This document shows positions 34,692 through 47,385 of a stretch of 64,000 bases of DNA, piece by piece. A model generated the notes under the pieces. It had not been told where the DNA came from. It was given only the letters and a program-made list of their open reading frames with translations, and did not search any database. The DNA comes from Paraspadella gotoi (Eukaryota; Chaetognatha), in the NCBI GenBank assembly GCA_051294375.1, contig CM119263.1:11943130-12007129 (forward strand), written 5' to 3'. The position numbers and the translations under genes were made by a program. The number at the start of each line of letters is the position of its first letter. Positions within the stretch are counted from its first letter, which is position 1.

Positions 34692-35400
34692 TAGCCTTGT
34701 GGATAAGGCGCTACGTGGGCTGAAGATGACTGTCCGTAACTTCTATAACCCCCTCTAGCAGCCATGGAACGGGTCTTGGGCTTGGAACCAGGCTTGAGGG
34801 TTTGCCATGCCCCCAAGGCGGCTTACGGTCGTCCTCAGGCTTCCTGCAGGGTAGGTACCGGGTTGGGATTGAACCCGGTACCTAGTGGTCATGAGCTGAT
34901 GGCTTTACTGAATGAGCCACCGGGCACAACTGAAAGTGTCCATGATTCTAGGCGGGGTGAACCTAGGGCAATGCCTGACTACATGCCCCCAGATTGTAAA
35001 CCCACCCTGCACTGCTTTCAGTGGAGGAGGGGAGCAATCTTCAGCTAGACCAAGGGCCTGGAATCAGAAGGTTGGAATACCGCTCGACAGGATAGGCTCA
35101 CCAGTGTGGATAAGGCCGCTACGTGGGGCTGAAGATGACTGTCCGTAACTTCTATTAACCCCTCTAGGCAGCCATGGAACGGGTCCTGGGCTTGGAACCG
35201 AGGCTTGAGGTTTGCCATGCCCCAAGGCGGCCTTACAGCCATCCTCACGCTTCCGCAGGGTAAGGTAGCGCGGGTAGGGATTGAACCCGGTACCTAGTGG
35301 TCATGAGGCTGATGGCTTTACTCAATGAGCCACCGGGTCACAACTGAAAAGTGTCATGATTCAGTCTAGGCGGGGTGAACCTAGGCAATTTGCCCGACTA
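34692..35400 (-). repeat. Two tandem copies of tRNA-headed SINE, family B
   Basis: Copies at about 34692-34990 and 35097-35400. Minus strand: GGTGGCTCATTxAGTAAAGC then GGTACCGGGTTCAATCCC (box B). The long frames over them are repeat sequence. Confidence 0.6.
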
Positions 35401-35943
35401 CATATAGTACTATCCTTATAAGATCAAAAAATTTCAAAAAAGGCTCTTCTTAATTTTGATTGCAGATTTGAATTCCTCGTTAAAAATTAATAACAGAAAA
35501 TATAAATCATTTTTAAAAATTATTTAATTAAGTGGGTAAAAAATTTAAAAAAATCTATTTAATATGTAAAATTTTAATTTTCAGTTTAAAAAACAAATTT
35601 TTTTCTATATTTGATCAACTTAATGAAAGAATTTTTTAAAAGAGTTATATTTCTTTATATCAACTTTTCATGACGAATCCAAATCTGCCAAAAAATCTTA
35701 CAAAAAACTATTTTGTAATTTTAACATTTATTGAATTAGTACTAGTATAAATATGGCATATTGCGTAAATTGTAAAATTTATTATAAAATTTTTTTATAC
35801 ATAAATGTTCATTAGTATAATGTTATTCGTTCCTCACTTTTAGAATTTTAATTAAAGTTAAATTTAGAATTTTTACTACGCTTTACTACACAGGATTACT
35901 CACCCAAACAGATAAAGGATAAATTTTAGAAATAACAATATTG

Positions 35944-36345
35944 TACAAACAAGTTTGAGCAAGCAATACCAGATCTGCCCCTGATCATTTACCGGTAAGA
36001 ATCTAATCAGATTATAAATCAGTTCTACGCCAATACATATAAATCGCTTTCAAGGGATTAAACTGAATTGTTACTGCGGCACAAATATTATTTTGCTACT
36101 TGAATTTTGAATATTTTTTTAGCAGAAAAATTCTGTTTGTCTGTCTGTCCGTTCGTCCGTCCGTCCCAACTGAGCTTTGAATGCTAATTACTCATGATTG
36201 TATTGGGCGATTGACTTAAAATTTTGTATGCCGGTAGGAACGTGTGTGATTTAGCTGGAAATAAAGTTTCGATGGAATTGTCCGAGTGGAAATGAGGTAA
36301 AATGGAAAAAATAAAAAAAAACTATTTCACTATGAAATTTATTGA
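35944..36345. repeat. Helentron/HINE-like composite fragment
   Basis: Reverse family end (CAAGTTTGAGCAAGCAATAC) followed by a forward GTCTGTCTGTCCGTTCGTCC microsatellite and one central repeat (GTTTCGATGGAATTGTCCGA). Confidence 0.5.
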
Positions 36346-36469
36346 ACCAATATAAAAATTATCTATTCATATACTAAATAAGCTATCTTGCCCCTGACTT
36401 TGGACAGGCTTTGGTGGTTTTAGGCCTTCATCACTCTTACAAGATAATGACATAGCAAATCCATGCAAG

Positions 36470-36672
36470 TGAAGAGACAGTAATTATTGTTGTGTTAGTG
36501 ACAGAACCATTCAATATAAGCAGTCCCTGAGCTTCGGATCAGGCTGTAACACCATGTTACAGGCGGGTTAAGCGCCCCATCCCTCTTAACTGCCAAACGA
36601 CCACCGGGCGAATGACTTGCCTCCGGCACCAATGGCCGCTGATGAACGGTTGGTGGATTTTAGTCCACCATA
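36470..36672 (-). mobile_element. Solo LTR of the TRIM family with 4-bp target duplication
   Basis: TGAAGAGACAGTAATTATTG to TTAGTCCACCATA, flanked by CAAG at 36466-36469 and 36673-36676. Confidence 0.85.
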
Positions 36673-36892
36673 CAAGCTTTCAATCAAGACTCTCTCCCAG
36701 TCTCGTTTATTCACTCCCAGAGTACCTGGCTTCCATATCAATGAGGTGGTATAATATTTAAAGAATGTTTCAATTGTATGAAAAGACCACTCCCTTAAGT
36801 ATTGGATCGGGGAATACTTATTGTACTCTGCACTAGCATTAAAATACAAGGAGCTGAATTTTAAATTTAAATTTATCCATTCATTTAAGCTA

Positions 36893-37416
36893 CAGTAGCA
36901 TCCGTCTAGAATTTCTGAGTCGGCAAGCTCTGTAACTCGAGTACAAATAATAATTTGAAAGATAGTTTTTGTCGTGTTATCGAGTACTCATATGGCGACT
37001 CCCCCTTCGGTAACCCATTGCTCTACGACCACTTTTGGGACATAGCAGTTTATTATTCCAGTTTAATCAACACACAGTAAGTTGGTGTTCAAATAGTGAA
37101 ATATATTTTTTCCCCGATCGCTAAAAAGAAAAGAAAAACCAAAATTATATGAGGTTTTTGATTTTTTTTTTAAATAACGAATGGCCGAGTGGTTAAAACT
37201 AGAACTTCGACGCAGAATGGAATGTAGAGATTCGAATCCCACTCAGTGTAATTCTTAATAAACTGCTATGTCCAAAGTGGTCGTAGAGCAATGGCTTACC
37301 GAAGGGAAGTTGCCATTGAGTACTCGATAACAAAGACAAAAACACTCTTTCAAATTATTCATTGTCTCGAGTTACAGAGCTTGCCGACTCAGAATTCTAG
37401 ACGGATGCTACTGTAC
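36893..37416. repeat. Two SINE family A copies in opposite orientation
   Basis: A reverse copy lacking the tRNA head (36893-37065) and a forward copy with TGGCCGAGTGGTTAAAACTA and GATTCGAATCCCACTCA (37175-37416). Confidence 0.7.
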
Positions 37417-37849
37417 ATATTTAGGTAGGATCAACTAAATTTTTTTTTCATAATTATTAAATTTTTGTTTCCGGTACAATAAGAGATAGGAATTTTTTAG
37501 CCACTTTCCCGTACAAAAAAAAATTATGAAATCACCATTCAAATTCCTTGATGAAGACCCTTAAGCTATTTATGATATCCTTTTTATCACTGGGTCCCTA
37601 AATGAAAAAAATTTTAAAAATGATTTTTTTTTTATCACTTTACGGAGGAAACAAATCTGTAATAAAAATAAAGCCCATTTTGAAATCTTTGATTATAAGT
37701 AAGGAGTACTATAGATAAATATAGCCTACTGCAAAAATTAAAAAACAAAATTAATTTTTTTTTACAAATTAATATTCACTGATGGTATGTTTTTCATAAT
37801 TACTTTTAGAATTCTTTCGTACGTAACTTTCACTACGCTCTACTGTGGA

Positions 37850-40160
37850 GTAGAGTTCGTATCGATTTTTTATAAACTGACGTAAATTACTTTTTCTACG
37901 AGGCGCCTGCACCCGTAACGCATGAGCGGCTCCCAAGAAGGCGAATGGGTGTGTGGAAAGACTCAAGAGCAGTGCCATTTTTAGCGTCCATTTGCCAACT
38001 TGCCTAAGTAATATTCGCTATGTCAGGAATGCACGACGGACGCCGGTCGGCAGGGATATTCGCTCGTCGTTTTAACGATCAATAGCAGGTGTAGTAAGTC
38101 AGAAGACATGAGGAGCACGATCGCGATGCCGCGTTGAAAATCAGGCCTGAAATTAAACGAACTGAATTTATAAACGAAGCACCAGTTAAATAAAGACATA
38201 TTTGCCTCATCAAAGTTATATTAAAAACCGTTGACTTATAATCTCTAAAAAAAAGCAAGTTTGGAGTTCAAGCAATGTCCGGAATAAATAGCGGTAATAA
38301 GCTACACGCACACGATGAAAAATAATGTGGCGAAACGTCTCGTGCTGATTTGTCGCCTTAAAATCGTTCTGAGCCAAATTAATTGTTCACTCTTTTGGTA
38401 TACTGTGCGATTACACTACTGGACATATCTGTATCTGCCATACCTTGACCATCAACAAAAAGCTAAACTAGATCAAAATAGATAAAAAGATGAAAGCAAT
38501 ATCGCTCGAAACGTGTACAAAATTTTAGACCATTGCTTTTATCAATGACCAATTATTAATATTATTAAAACAAACTTTAACGACAACCTAATTAGTTAAC
38601 CGAGAACAATGATGAATATTTTTTCCCGCATCATTTACTCAATTTATATGATCATTTGTTTGTAATTGGTCAATTATCTTAAAATAACAATATGACAATT
38701 CAAAGGTATTTCAAAACTTATATAAATTATTAATTTTTCACTTTTTTTCAATTCTTTCAAACAAAACACATCATAAAAAATTTAAATAATTTAAAGAAAT
38801 TGATTAATGATTTTGGAAAAAATATTTTGAAACTTGAGAATAATGGATTATAAAGTCAGGAAAAAAATTTGCATTGCAAAAAAATCCAGCCCCGCCTGCT
38901 AGCCTTTAGTTTTTCTAGAGCTATTTATTTTTTTGATATTTTAATTTTCTATGCAAAACATTATCCATGAGCATAGTGATGAAATTTTTTTCCCATACAA
39001 TTTGAAAATTTCCTTTTCTAATTAGCTTTTTTGGGGAAAATAATAAATAATTATTATACGATGGGTACATCTGAAGTGATATGTCTCTAAATGACAAAAA
39101 AATTTTTTCAGTTTTAATTTTGAAATTTAAGTATTGTACCAACCGAAATAGTGAGATACTCCCGCTTTGCCAATTTTTATTTTAACAAAGATTTGTACTG
39201 CGTAATTTAAAACGTTTATTTTTTTAATAACTTTGAAAGAAAAGAGGTACAAGGTGGATGTGGGTATCAACTTAAAGCTTATCATTGGGACACCTTTCTA
39301 AAAGAGTTTTATTAAATTAACTCATAAATCTTTACACAGCTTTTTGTTAAATCAGAGTTAAAAGTATAAGTTTTTTTGGCTTTTAAAAAATTTCAATGAA
39401 GACATGAATTTTTTCTTTTCTTTGTAATTTGAAAAGGAAAGACTGAATTACATTTTGTTTATTATAAATTTTTTTATTCATAAAATTGCTTTATTCTTTC
39501 AAGTTAAAGTAAAAACAAGCAAAAATTTATTGTTGTAGTTTTTTGGGAATAAAACTATATTTTTAATATTGAAAAATGATAAATAGCAAAAAGTTTTCAG
39601 CTTGATATAAACAGTCTGGACATCTACCTTGCTTCTGTCTGTAAAAAAATCGTATTTTTCATTCTTTAACTGCACTAAAAGCTTGACACACTGTGTTTCA
39701 TCATATTAAAGTTGTAAAATTATATACGCTGGTAATTTTGACAACGCAAAACATCAACATTGTGTTTAATTTGTAATTGATAATTTTTTTTTAATATAGC
39801 AAGGATTTAATTCTTTATATTTATCATCTCATTTTAATTAGAAAAAATGATTTCTCGTAATGCCCATTGGAAAGGGTTTCATTGACTGACTTAATGTTAT
39901 GAAATTTTTAGATTTCTTTCTGCCCATTGTCACAAGATTATTAGAAAGTCATGGTTTATCATGTTCAATAAGTCCAGATTATCTGTACGCCTTTCTGGGC
40001 AACCTGCATTCCAAATTTTCTTTTTTTCCCTTTCAAATGTATTAAATAAAAAAAGTTATTTGAGAGAAAATCGGCGTCGAGGATGCCATTGGTAAGCCTT
40101 AGTTAGCCCCACTTCCGGATCGAAATTTTTTAAATGAGGTTTTTTTTCCATCTATTTGGA
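37850..40160. other. Spacer without recognised gene
   Basis: 37860-38400 is moderately GC-rich, the rest AT-rich. A weak hammerhead-like string (GATGAAAGC...GCTCGAAAC) is at about 38489-38512. No convincing exon was found for the missing ABCA domains. Confidence 0.4.
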
Positions 40161-40175
40161 CATTGAAGAGGCCTG

Positions 40176-40880
40176 GTTCTTACAGGGCGCCACACCGCAG
40201 CGGTGTCACCGGTCGTGGCGACAGCGAGACTGCATGTTCATGTAGTCGCAGAGCTTTGGATATGGCAGTAAGGCCAATGCCTACAGGCGGTTACCCGGTC
40301 ATCCGCACTTTCTACATGGACAGCTCAGGGCTCGCAACCAGGGACGCACCATTGGATGGTGGCATTAGTCCGCACTGAGCCACGAGCGCCGCCTGCGAAG
40401 AAACAGCTTTAATCTCTGTGTGGATAGGGACACAGACAGCCGCCCAGACTCTCGGCATATGAGAGCGAAGCACGGGGGATGAAGCGCAATGTCTCTCCGC
40501 ACTGAACCTCTCTTCATTCTGGTGGCCTTGCTTTGAGTGCAGCATGTGTAGCTCAAACCACATCAGGGCAGAGGAGTATTTCATGCCCGGGTTGCCGTGT
40601 TCGGGATCACGTCGGGCTCAGCATTGAAGAGCTGGTTTTACAGGGCGCCACACCCCGCAGTGGGGGGGGGGGGGGGGGGGGAGGGGGGGGGTTGTCACTC
40701 GTGGCGACAGCGAGACAGCATGTTCATCGTAGTCCGACTTCTGGATCTGGCAGTAGCCCATGCCTACAGGCGGGTTACCCGGTCCATCCCCTTTCTAATG
40801 ACAACCTCGGCTCGAACGCAGGACGCACATTGGATGGTGATTAGTCACTGAGGCCCTGGAGGCGCTGCGAAAGAAAAGCT
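40176..40880 (-). repeat. Two copies of tRNA-headed SINE, family C
   Basis: Copies at about 40176-40450 and 40611-40880. Minus strand: GTGGCTCAGTGCGGACTAA (box A) and CTGGTTGCGAGCCCTG (box B). Copy two contains a poly-G run at about 40662-40690. Confidence 0.6.
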
Positions 40881-41340
40881 TTTCCAATCTTGTGATAAGG
40901 ACCACAGAACATAACACTAACTATTAGTACTAATTATTTTTTTTAAATTTTTTTCTATTAACAATGTCTATAGAATAAATATGAATAAGTAAACTTTTTT
41001 AAAAAAAATTTATGCATCTTTCACTATATTTCTGTCATATAAAAACAAAAAAGGAATTTTGCATTGATATTACTTGGATATCCAGCATATGAAATTATAA
41101 CGTTTCAAAAATACAAAAGAAATATAATAATATTGAACAGTGAATTTTTTTTTTATGCACGGACAGTAACGTTACGCCATTTTCATTGCTGTCCTAATCG
41201 ATGATAAGTCATGGTAATTTTTAGTGCGGATTTTGCTCGTTGACGCCAAATTAGGCTCCAGTTGATAAATTAATGCAGTTGACAATTATGCCCGGTTGAC
41301 CAAATTAATCTTAATNNNNNNNNNNNNNNNNNNNNNNNNN

Positions 41341-42404
41341 TCAAGTTTCGATGGAATTGTTTGAGTGGAAATGAGTGAAATGGAAAAAAACAAAAAAATG
41401 TGTTTCACTAATTGATTATGCTTTTTATATTAAATATAAATGCAAGATGTATTAATTAATCAAATAATTAATCAGTTAATTAAATAATAAGTCAATTAAT
41501 TAATCAATAATTAATTAATCAGTCAATTAATCAATCAAAACAAACATTTTGGATCAAAATAATTAATTAGGCAATTAATTAATTAATTAATTACCGATAA
41601 TGATCGTTGGCAGATCCGACATTGTTTGCTCAAACTTCTTTATGTTACAACGTGTTATGATCTGTTAAGATCATAAATTTAAAGTCAGAAAACGTTACCA
41701 AGAATTATCATCATATTAGCTTATTACTGCTTAATTATTGTAGACATTGTTTGCTCAAACTTGTATTTTTGCAAATCAAAAACTTAGATTATTCTTTTTT
41801 CAAAACAATTTCATTCTTTCATTCTCTCAATCATTAGCCTATTTATTAATATTGATACAATAAGCAACTAGATAAAAACACTTAATAAAACACCTTAAAA
41901 GCAAGGTGAAAATGTTCAACGTCGCGGCTTAAAGAGGCAACTGACTTTTCCTCAATTTCAAACATTAAAAATAAGCCAGATATTCACTTTCTTCGTATTA
42001 ATCGTCGTCATTGCAACATTCTGTCATGAATCGGGAAACTTGGGACTCTGATGTCGAAATCCTGCCTTCGAACGTTGAATTTTTTGTTTCCCCAAAAAAT
42101 TAAAAGTGAAACTACAGCTTTATATAATTTAATTTGTACAAATTTTTTTTGAAAATCATTTGGCCGAGTGCTTAGCGCGCCGGATTTCAATGTTACGAAA
42201 AGGTTTCGGGTTCAAATCTGGCTGAAGCATCTTTTTATAATAAGTTCTGATGTCCCAAAATTGGTCGGAGAGCAATGGCTTACCGAAGGGGGAGTAGCCA
42301 TATGTGTACTCGATATCAAGACAAAAGCTCTCTTTAAAATTCTCATTTGTACTCGAGTTACAGAGCTTGCCGTCTCAGAAATTCTAGACGGATGCTACTG
42401 TATA
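41341..42404 (+). repeat. Duplicated block: HINE end, spacer and SINE A
   Basis: The order and sequence repeat 32400-33515: central repeat, AT tract, GGCAGATCCGACATTGTTTG, CATTCTTTCATTCTCTCAAT, TTTCCCCAAAAAATTAAAA, then SINE A (42160-42404). The left side is cut by the N run 41316-41340. Confidence 0.7.
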
Positions 42405-42880
42405 TGATTTATTTTATTATCTATCTATTATTTATCTATAAAATATTTAAATTAAACTTTTAAAATAAATGATAAAAAAGAACATGTAACACATCTAGCG
42501 AATTTCTAAAATTAGTTTGTAGCTTTAGAACTAATTTTTTGCTGTTTTTGGTAACTTCGGGTTTGTAAAAGTAGTTTTTCAACATAATAAGCACCTAAAA
42601 CTATTTTTTTAATATATTAACTAACTTGCAATGCAATATTCTAGTCAGGAATGAACTAATTATATTAAAAAATTAATTTTAAATAGAACTTGTTCAAGAA
42701 ATCTACGAATATATATGAATTTTGACGCTCGTGGCACTTTGGCGCTCCTGGGAAGGGCCAAGAATTTTAAAAAGTCTAACAAAAGTCATATATTCAGATA
42801 GAACGGAAAAAAGGAAAAGAATGCCGTTCTCCTGAGATTTCTATCTTAAAAAGAATCGGATTTAAATGTGTCTATTACAG
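42405..42880. other. AT-rich spacer upstream of the unknown gene
   Basis: No repeat or promoter motif clearly recognised. Confidence 0.35.
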
Positions 42881-42893
42881 GTTCAGTCTAAAT

Positions 42894-43799
42894 ATGCAAA
42901 CGCGAACGCCACTTTATCCCAAATTAAAAATTTTTGCCCCGTCGAAGGAATTTCAACCTCCACTGTGCCAACCACCCAAAAGAAAAGACGTGCTAGAACG
43001 ATTCTTTGACATTTTCCTTTCACAGTCAAAGAATAATCAGAATATGCAGCTTGCAGCTCACAAAGTTGCAAAGGAGCTCATTGAGCTGTGGAAAATAGGT
43101 GATGCTCGAATTCCCCTCAATGGCCGCAACACCATTAAAAAGAAGATTTTAGATTTTCGGGCTGATCTCAAATATCTGTGCAATAAATCGAAAATTGGAA
43201 GAGGCTCATACAATAACAACAGCACGACACACCATGCCCGCTGGATGGGCTCTTGCCTATACATCCTCAAGATGTTCATCAGTGGTGACGTTTTTATTCT
43301 CGGAGGACAGCAGAAAGTGGACGTCTTGATGTTTTCTTTTTACATTATCTACCTACTTTTTTTATTGGTTCTCGTGCACGCCCCCTTCTTAACACTTCTT
43401 CTTTACAAAGATCTAGAAGCCTGGCGTTCCCGAGATCCTGAAGGGGCGAGGTCAGCCTTGAGAAAGGTCGATCTCCATTGCGAATACCTTTATGGAAGGT
43501 CAGTCGTCTTGGCCTTGGCTTCAAGCAAGGTAAAAGACGAGACTAAGAAGGCAATAGCTGAAAAACTTAAGTCTTTCGATGTTAATGATCACGTCGAAAT
43601 TGGAAAACCTGCAATGCCTCGATTTTACCCTGAGATGAAGCTCGAAGATTTTATTTCTCAAGATTCATGGTTATTTTTCAAGGTAATATTTTCAATTAAA
43701 TGTCTCAAACAAAAAATTTATTCATAAATATTATTAATTATGTCGCTTTGCCAGTTTGATCCAACTTTCCTTGCCAAGGAAGTTGAAGAGTGGAAATGA
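42894..43799 (+). CDS. Two-exon gene of unknown function
   Basis: A long frame from ATG 42894 runs to a donor at 43683 (AAG then GTAATA). After a 72-bp intron the exon at 43755 continues in frame for 14 codons to TGA at 43797-43799. The splice is credible: it turns an AT-rich run-off into a short ending, ...FLAKEVEEWK. The N-half is basic and mixed alpha-helical; residues about 145-172 form one hydrophobic stretch that is either a membrane helix or an unspliced intron (it ends CTTTACAAAG, a good acceptor). The C-end (FISQDSWLFF, then F-L...W) reminds me of repetitive uncharacterised arthropod proteins often linked to transposons, but that is recollection and not proof. The start codon is uncertain. 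Confidence 0.5.
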
Positions 43800-44335
43800 C
43801 ATGACAATTATAAAATCTTCTGCAATTTGTCAAATGGCTTTTCCCTATTAATGACGCCGGGAAAGGGCTGTCAGTTTGCTTTTGACTTAAACGGCGCAAT
43901 AACTCGAAATAAAAACCAACATCAAGACGATGCTGCAAAGGAGTCGAATACATCGCCGCGTCCATCCAAAGCCAACGAAACATTGATATCGTTTTGACCC
44001 TTTGAAAACGTTATCAATCACATGAAAATAAATTTTTTTTTGCTTACAACATCAATTTTTTATTGAAAACTGACTTTAGATTTAAATAAAATTAGCAAAA
44101 TAGTTTTTTATGATATTAAAACATGATCTACTCTGATAATAATTGAATAAAAATGTTATGTTAGAAAATTAAATAAAACAAAAAAAATAGCCAAAAACCC
44201 GAAATTTCATATTTCAGCAACTTTAACACCCCTGGCTCGGGCGAAAACTTTTTTTTTTTTTCAAATTAAACTTACATAGTTAAAGAGCTTTAAAAAACGA
44301 AAAGAATGACACCCAGACTGATTGCTTAATTAAAA
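43800..44335. other. AT-rich spacer
   Basis: No gene supported. The minus-strand frame at 43738-43983 overlaps the exon and lacks support. Confidence 0.4.
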
Positions 44336-44337
44336 TA

Positions 44338-46160
44338 TTGTCGGATTCAAATGTGTCTACTGGTCAACAAGCCTCTCGGCAGACGAATGGTAATGAGCCA
44401 CTCAACGGACGATGTGGCTCGGAGGGTGTTTTCATCTTCCTCAAGAAGTCGTTTGGGAAGACAGCCTCTCCATCACGCCTCTGGAGAATGGAGGTCGTGC
44501 CTCTATTCCCTCGCGGGGGTGTTTCCTTAACGTCCTCTCCGCGCGCTCGTCAACTTCCCCAGCCTTTTTGACGGTGGAGTTCAAGGCAGTCCCGCGGCGG
44601 TTCAGCTACTCAGGGCAGTGGGCTTTTTTCTCCGCCAGGAGTCGATCCTCGCCCCGGTGTTTTTCTCTGGGACGGCTTGCTTCATCAGACCTCGCTTCTT
44701 CCCTCCAAGTTGGATTCAATCCGGAGTTTAGCGTCCTCCAGTCTTGCTCCGGAGCGTTCAGTCACATGCCTCTGAAGCCACTCTCGCAGTCCCGCTTCTC
44801 CAATGCTGCTCTGCCGGGATTCGGTGGGAAGTTTTCCGCGTCTATCGCTCCGAAGTGGATCTCAATCGCCCGACATCTCTGGATCCTCAAGCGCTGGAGG
44901 AGCTGGAGTGGTGCTCGACGCTTCACCCAGAAGACTGCGTCGTGCCAGTGGAAGACCTGATTTTGGAGGTTTGCGCCCACTTTGTGATGATGGACCCATA
45001 ACAGGAGGGTTGGGGCTTCCTCTTTCAGGCCGAGTTTTACCAGGGGACCCGAGAGGCTGCAGATGCCCTTCACCATTTCAACGTGCAGGAGTTCATTGTG
45101 TTGAGGAACTCCCTCTTGATTCGGCAGTTCTCTACGATACACCATTCTCCCTTGGCTGACATTTTGGTTTCACTACTGTCTTCAGCGCACGTGCAGCCAC
45201 TCTTGATCACCCACTCTCTCGGGATCTGCATCACCGGGAGTCATGTTGTCGGAGGAGAGCTTGGTGACAGAGGGGACGCCTGGTTGCGTATTGGAATCTC
45301 CTTTGGCGAATCTTTGGTCAGATCTGCGAGACCTTCGGCACTCTTTCCATCGACCTCTGCATTGAAGGATTCGGCGCAGTTGCGCCGCTTCTCTTGAAAG
45401 GTGGAGGCATTAGCTTTGGGAGGTTCAAATGTTTCCTCCTTGGGATGCGGCGTTGGTTCTATGCGTTTTGGAGGTCGTCGCAGTCTCCCGCTCACATTCT
45501 TCGTTCTCGCTTTGACCAGGAGGCCGTCGGAATCGTCTTGCTTAGGTGCGACCACTCCAACTTTTTGCTCGCTGCAGACCAGACTTTCTATTCCGTCCAG
45601 GCCTTCCAGGATAGATTGGGTCAAGCACATGGTCCCGTCATTCTAGGTGGACGCCCTCCCGGCGTCATCGCGTTGCCCCATTGAAGCTCTAAGGAGTGGC
45701 TTCGAGTCCGCGAATCTTTGGCGCCCATTCACGTGTTCCTTTTCTGCGCCCCCTCGCCGCCTTTTGCTCCTCTCGCCCCAACATTTTGCGGCGATGCTTA
45801 AGGCACTATTTTTGGAGGCAGATGTTGATGCCCCACCAGGTTCTACGCGCGCCATGGCAGTCTCTGAACCCTTCGCTCGCGGCGTCGATCTCGGCGTCTT
45901 CCTCAGGGCCGGAGACTTGTCTGGAGACCAGACGTTTTTCCGATTCTTTCGTAGGGACATCTCATGGGGCGCTTTGGTTGGCGTTTCTTGGGACTAGCAG
46001 CAGCACTTCGATACTTTTTCGTTTGTCTTTTGTTTTTCTGCTTTACCTGTCTGGTCACAGCGCGGTGTCTCGCCTTTTGGAGAGACAAAAGGCTTATGTG
46101 GGGGTGGTTTTGATAAGAATCATAATTTGGGGATGTGCATCGTTTCTAAACTATTGAGTA
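44338..46160 (+). pseudogene. Degenerate DIRS-type (tyrosine recombinase) retrotransposon
   Basis: One frame is open from about 44600 to 45997 with only a few stops (44713, 44999, 45395, 45644). In order it gives: LLRAVGFFLRQESILAP near 44610-44660, like the end of the DIRS reverse transcriptase; ALEELEWCSTL and then GWGFLFQAEF with HHFNVQEFIVLRNSLL near 44890-45125, like the RNase H start (GWGA...HINVLEL); and SPQHFAAMLKALF, then STRAMAVS, then GVDLGVFLRAGDL and TFFRFFRRD near 45770-45960, like the tyrosine recombinase C-terminus (STRxAAxS...GxxLxxILxxAGWxxxxTFxxFYxR). The catalytic Tyr position holds Phe. GC-rich against AT-rich flanks. No methyltransferase or terminal repeats found. Confidence 0.65.
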
Positions 46161-46822
46161 TTTTTAAATAAATTTGGTACCGACGATAGGGAATTTAAAA
46201 TACTATCTATATGCAAAATTTCATAAAATCGGATAATCCGTTCAAAAAGTTTATGGCAATAAAACAGTCGCCGAAAATCGCGCTTCAAATCGATCAACTT
46301 TCGCTTAAAATCGAACTCGTTTGATCCAATAAGGATTATGAACTATTGTAGTACTAAGCTTTAAACCGATAATAGCGGATTATGCGCCGAACCGCGGCCT
46401 CATAAGAGAAAATAGAATAAGCGAAGCCCGAAAAAAGGAATCCTTACAAAATTAATCACAAAAATAACATAATTATAACAGAATAAAAAAGGGAAAAGAC
46501 AAGAGAGCCAAAGAAGTAATAATATTGAAAGTATATTGACTGATCTCACCAGCAAAACTACTATTAAACTAACTCAATTTAATATCGTTAATTCAAGATT
46601 AAGAATTCACTATCGTCACTTCACGATTAATTTTCATTTTTGAATCATTTTAATTTTATGATAACAGATTTTAATATGATAGCAATAAAACTATAATTAA
46701 AAGATAATGATTGATAATGGTAAGTAAATTGATGCAATGAATAAAATTAATTAACTAATGATGATGACGATAGTTTAATATCTAAAATTTGTCATATCTG
46801 AATCCGGCTTATTTTATTATGA
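46161..46822. other. AT-rich spacer
   Basis: No gene or repeat recognised apart from general AT-richness. Confidence 0.35.
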
Positions 46823-47385
46823 ACAAGTTTGAGCAAACAATGCGATTTGACTAAGATAATTTAGCGGTAATCAGTTAAAAAGTATGCAAGTTGAAAAAGT
46901 ATGCAAGTTGAAAAAAGTATGCAAGTTGAAAAAGATATGCAAGTTGAAAAAGATATGCAAGTTGAAAAAGAATATGCAAGTTGAAAAAAGTATGCAAGTT
47001 GAAAAAAGTATGAGCATACTTTGAAAAAAGTATGCATACTTTGAAAAAAGTATGCCATACTTTGAAAAAGTATGCATACTTTGAAAAAAGTATGCATACT
47101 TTTAAAAAAGTTAGCATACTTTGAAAAAAGTATGCATACTTTGAAAAAGTATGCATACTTTGAAAAAAGTATGCATATTGAAAAAGTATGCATACTTTGA
47201 AAAAAGTATGCATACTTTGAAAAAAGTATGCATACTTTGAAAAAAGTATGCATACTTTGAAAAAAGTATGCATACTTTGAAAAAAGTATGATACTAAAAA
47301 AGTATGCATACTATATGCATACTTTGAAAAAGTATGCATACTAAAAAATGCTTTGAAAAAATATGCACGAAACTTTGAAAAAAGC
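46823..47385 (-). repeat. Minisatellite arrays behind a HINE-like end
   Basis: After AACAAGTTTGAGCAAACAAT come AGTATGCAAGTTGAAAA units (about 46880-47020) and then palindromic units GCATACTTTGAAAAAAGTAT (about 47020-47340). The Phe/His/Tyr-rich minus-strand frames are artefacts. Confidence 0.75.

Noticed and set aside
36405-36440. Hammerhead-like GTGATGAAGGCC...AAAGCCTGTCC string
   Set aside because: GAAA is missing (CAAAG instead) and the stem does not close next to the core.
37850-42800. Search for ABCA ATPase exons downstream
   Set aside because: No Walker A or LSGGQ-type coding string was seen by eye in any frame.
45241-45960. Minus-strand ORFs of 105-129 codons in the GC-rich block
   Set aside because: They are antisense to the frame that carries RNase H and recombinase motifs.
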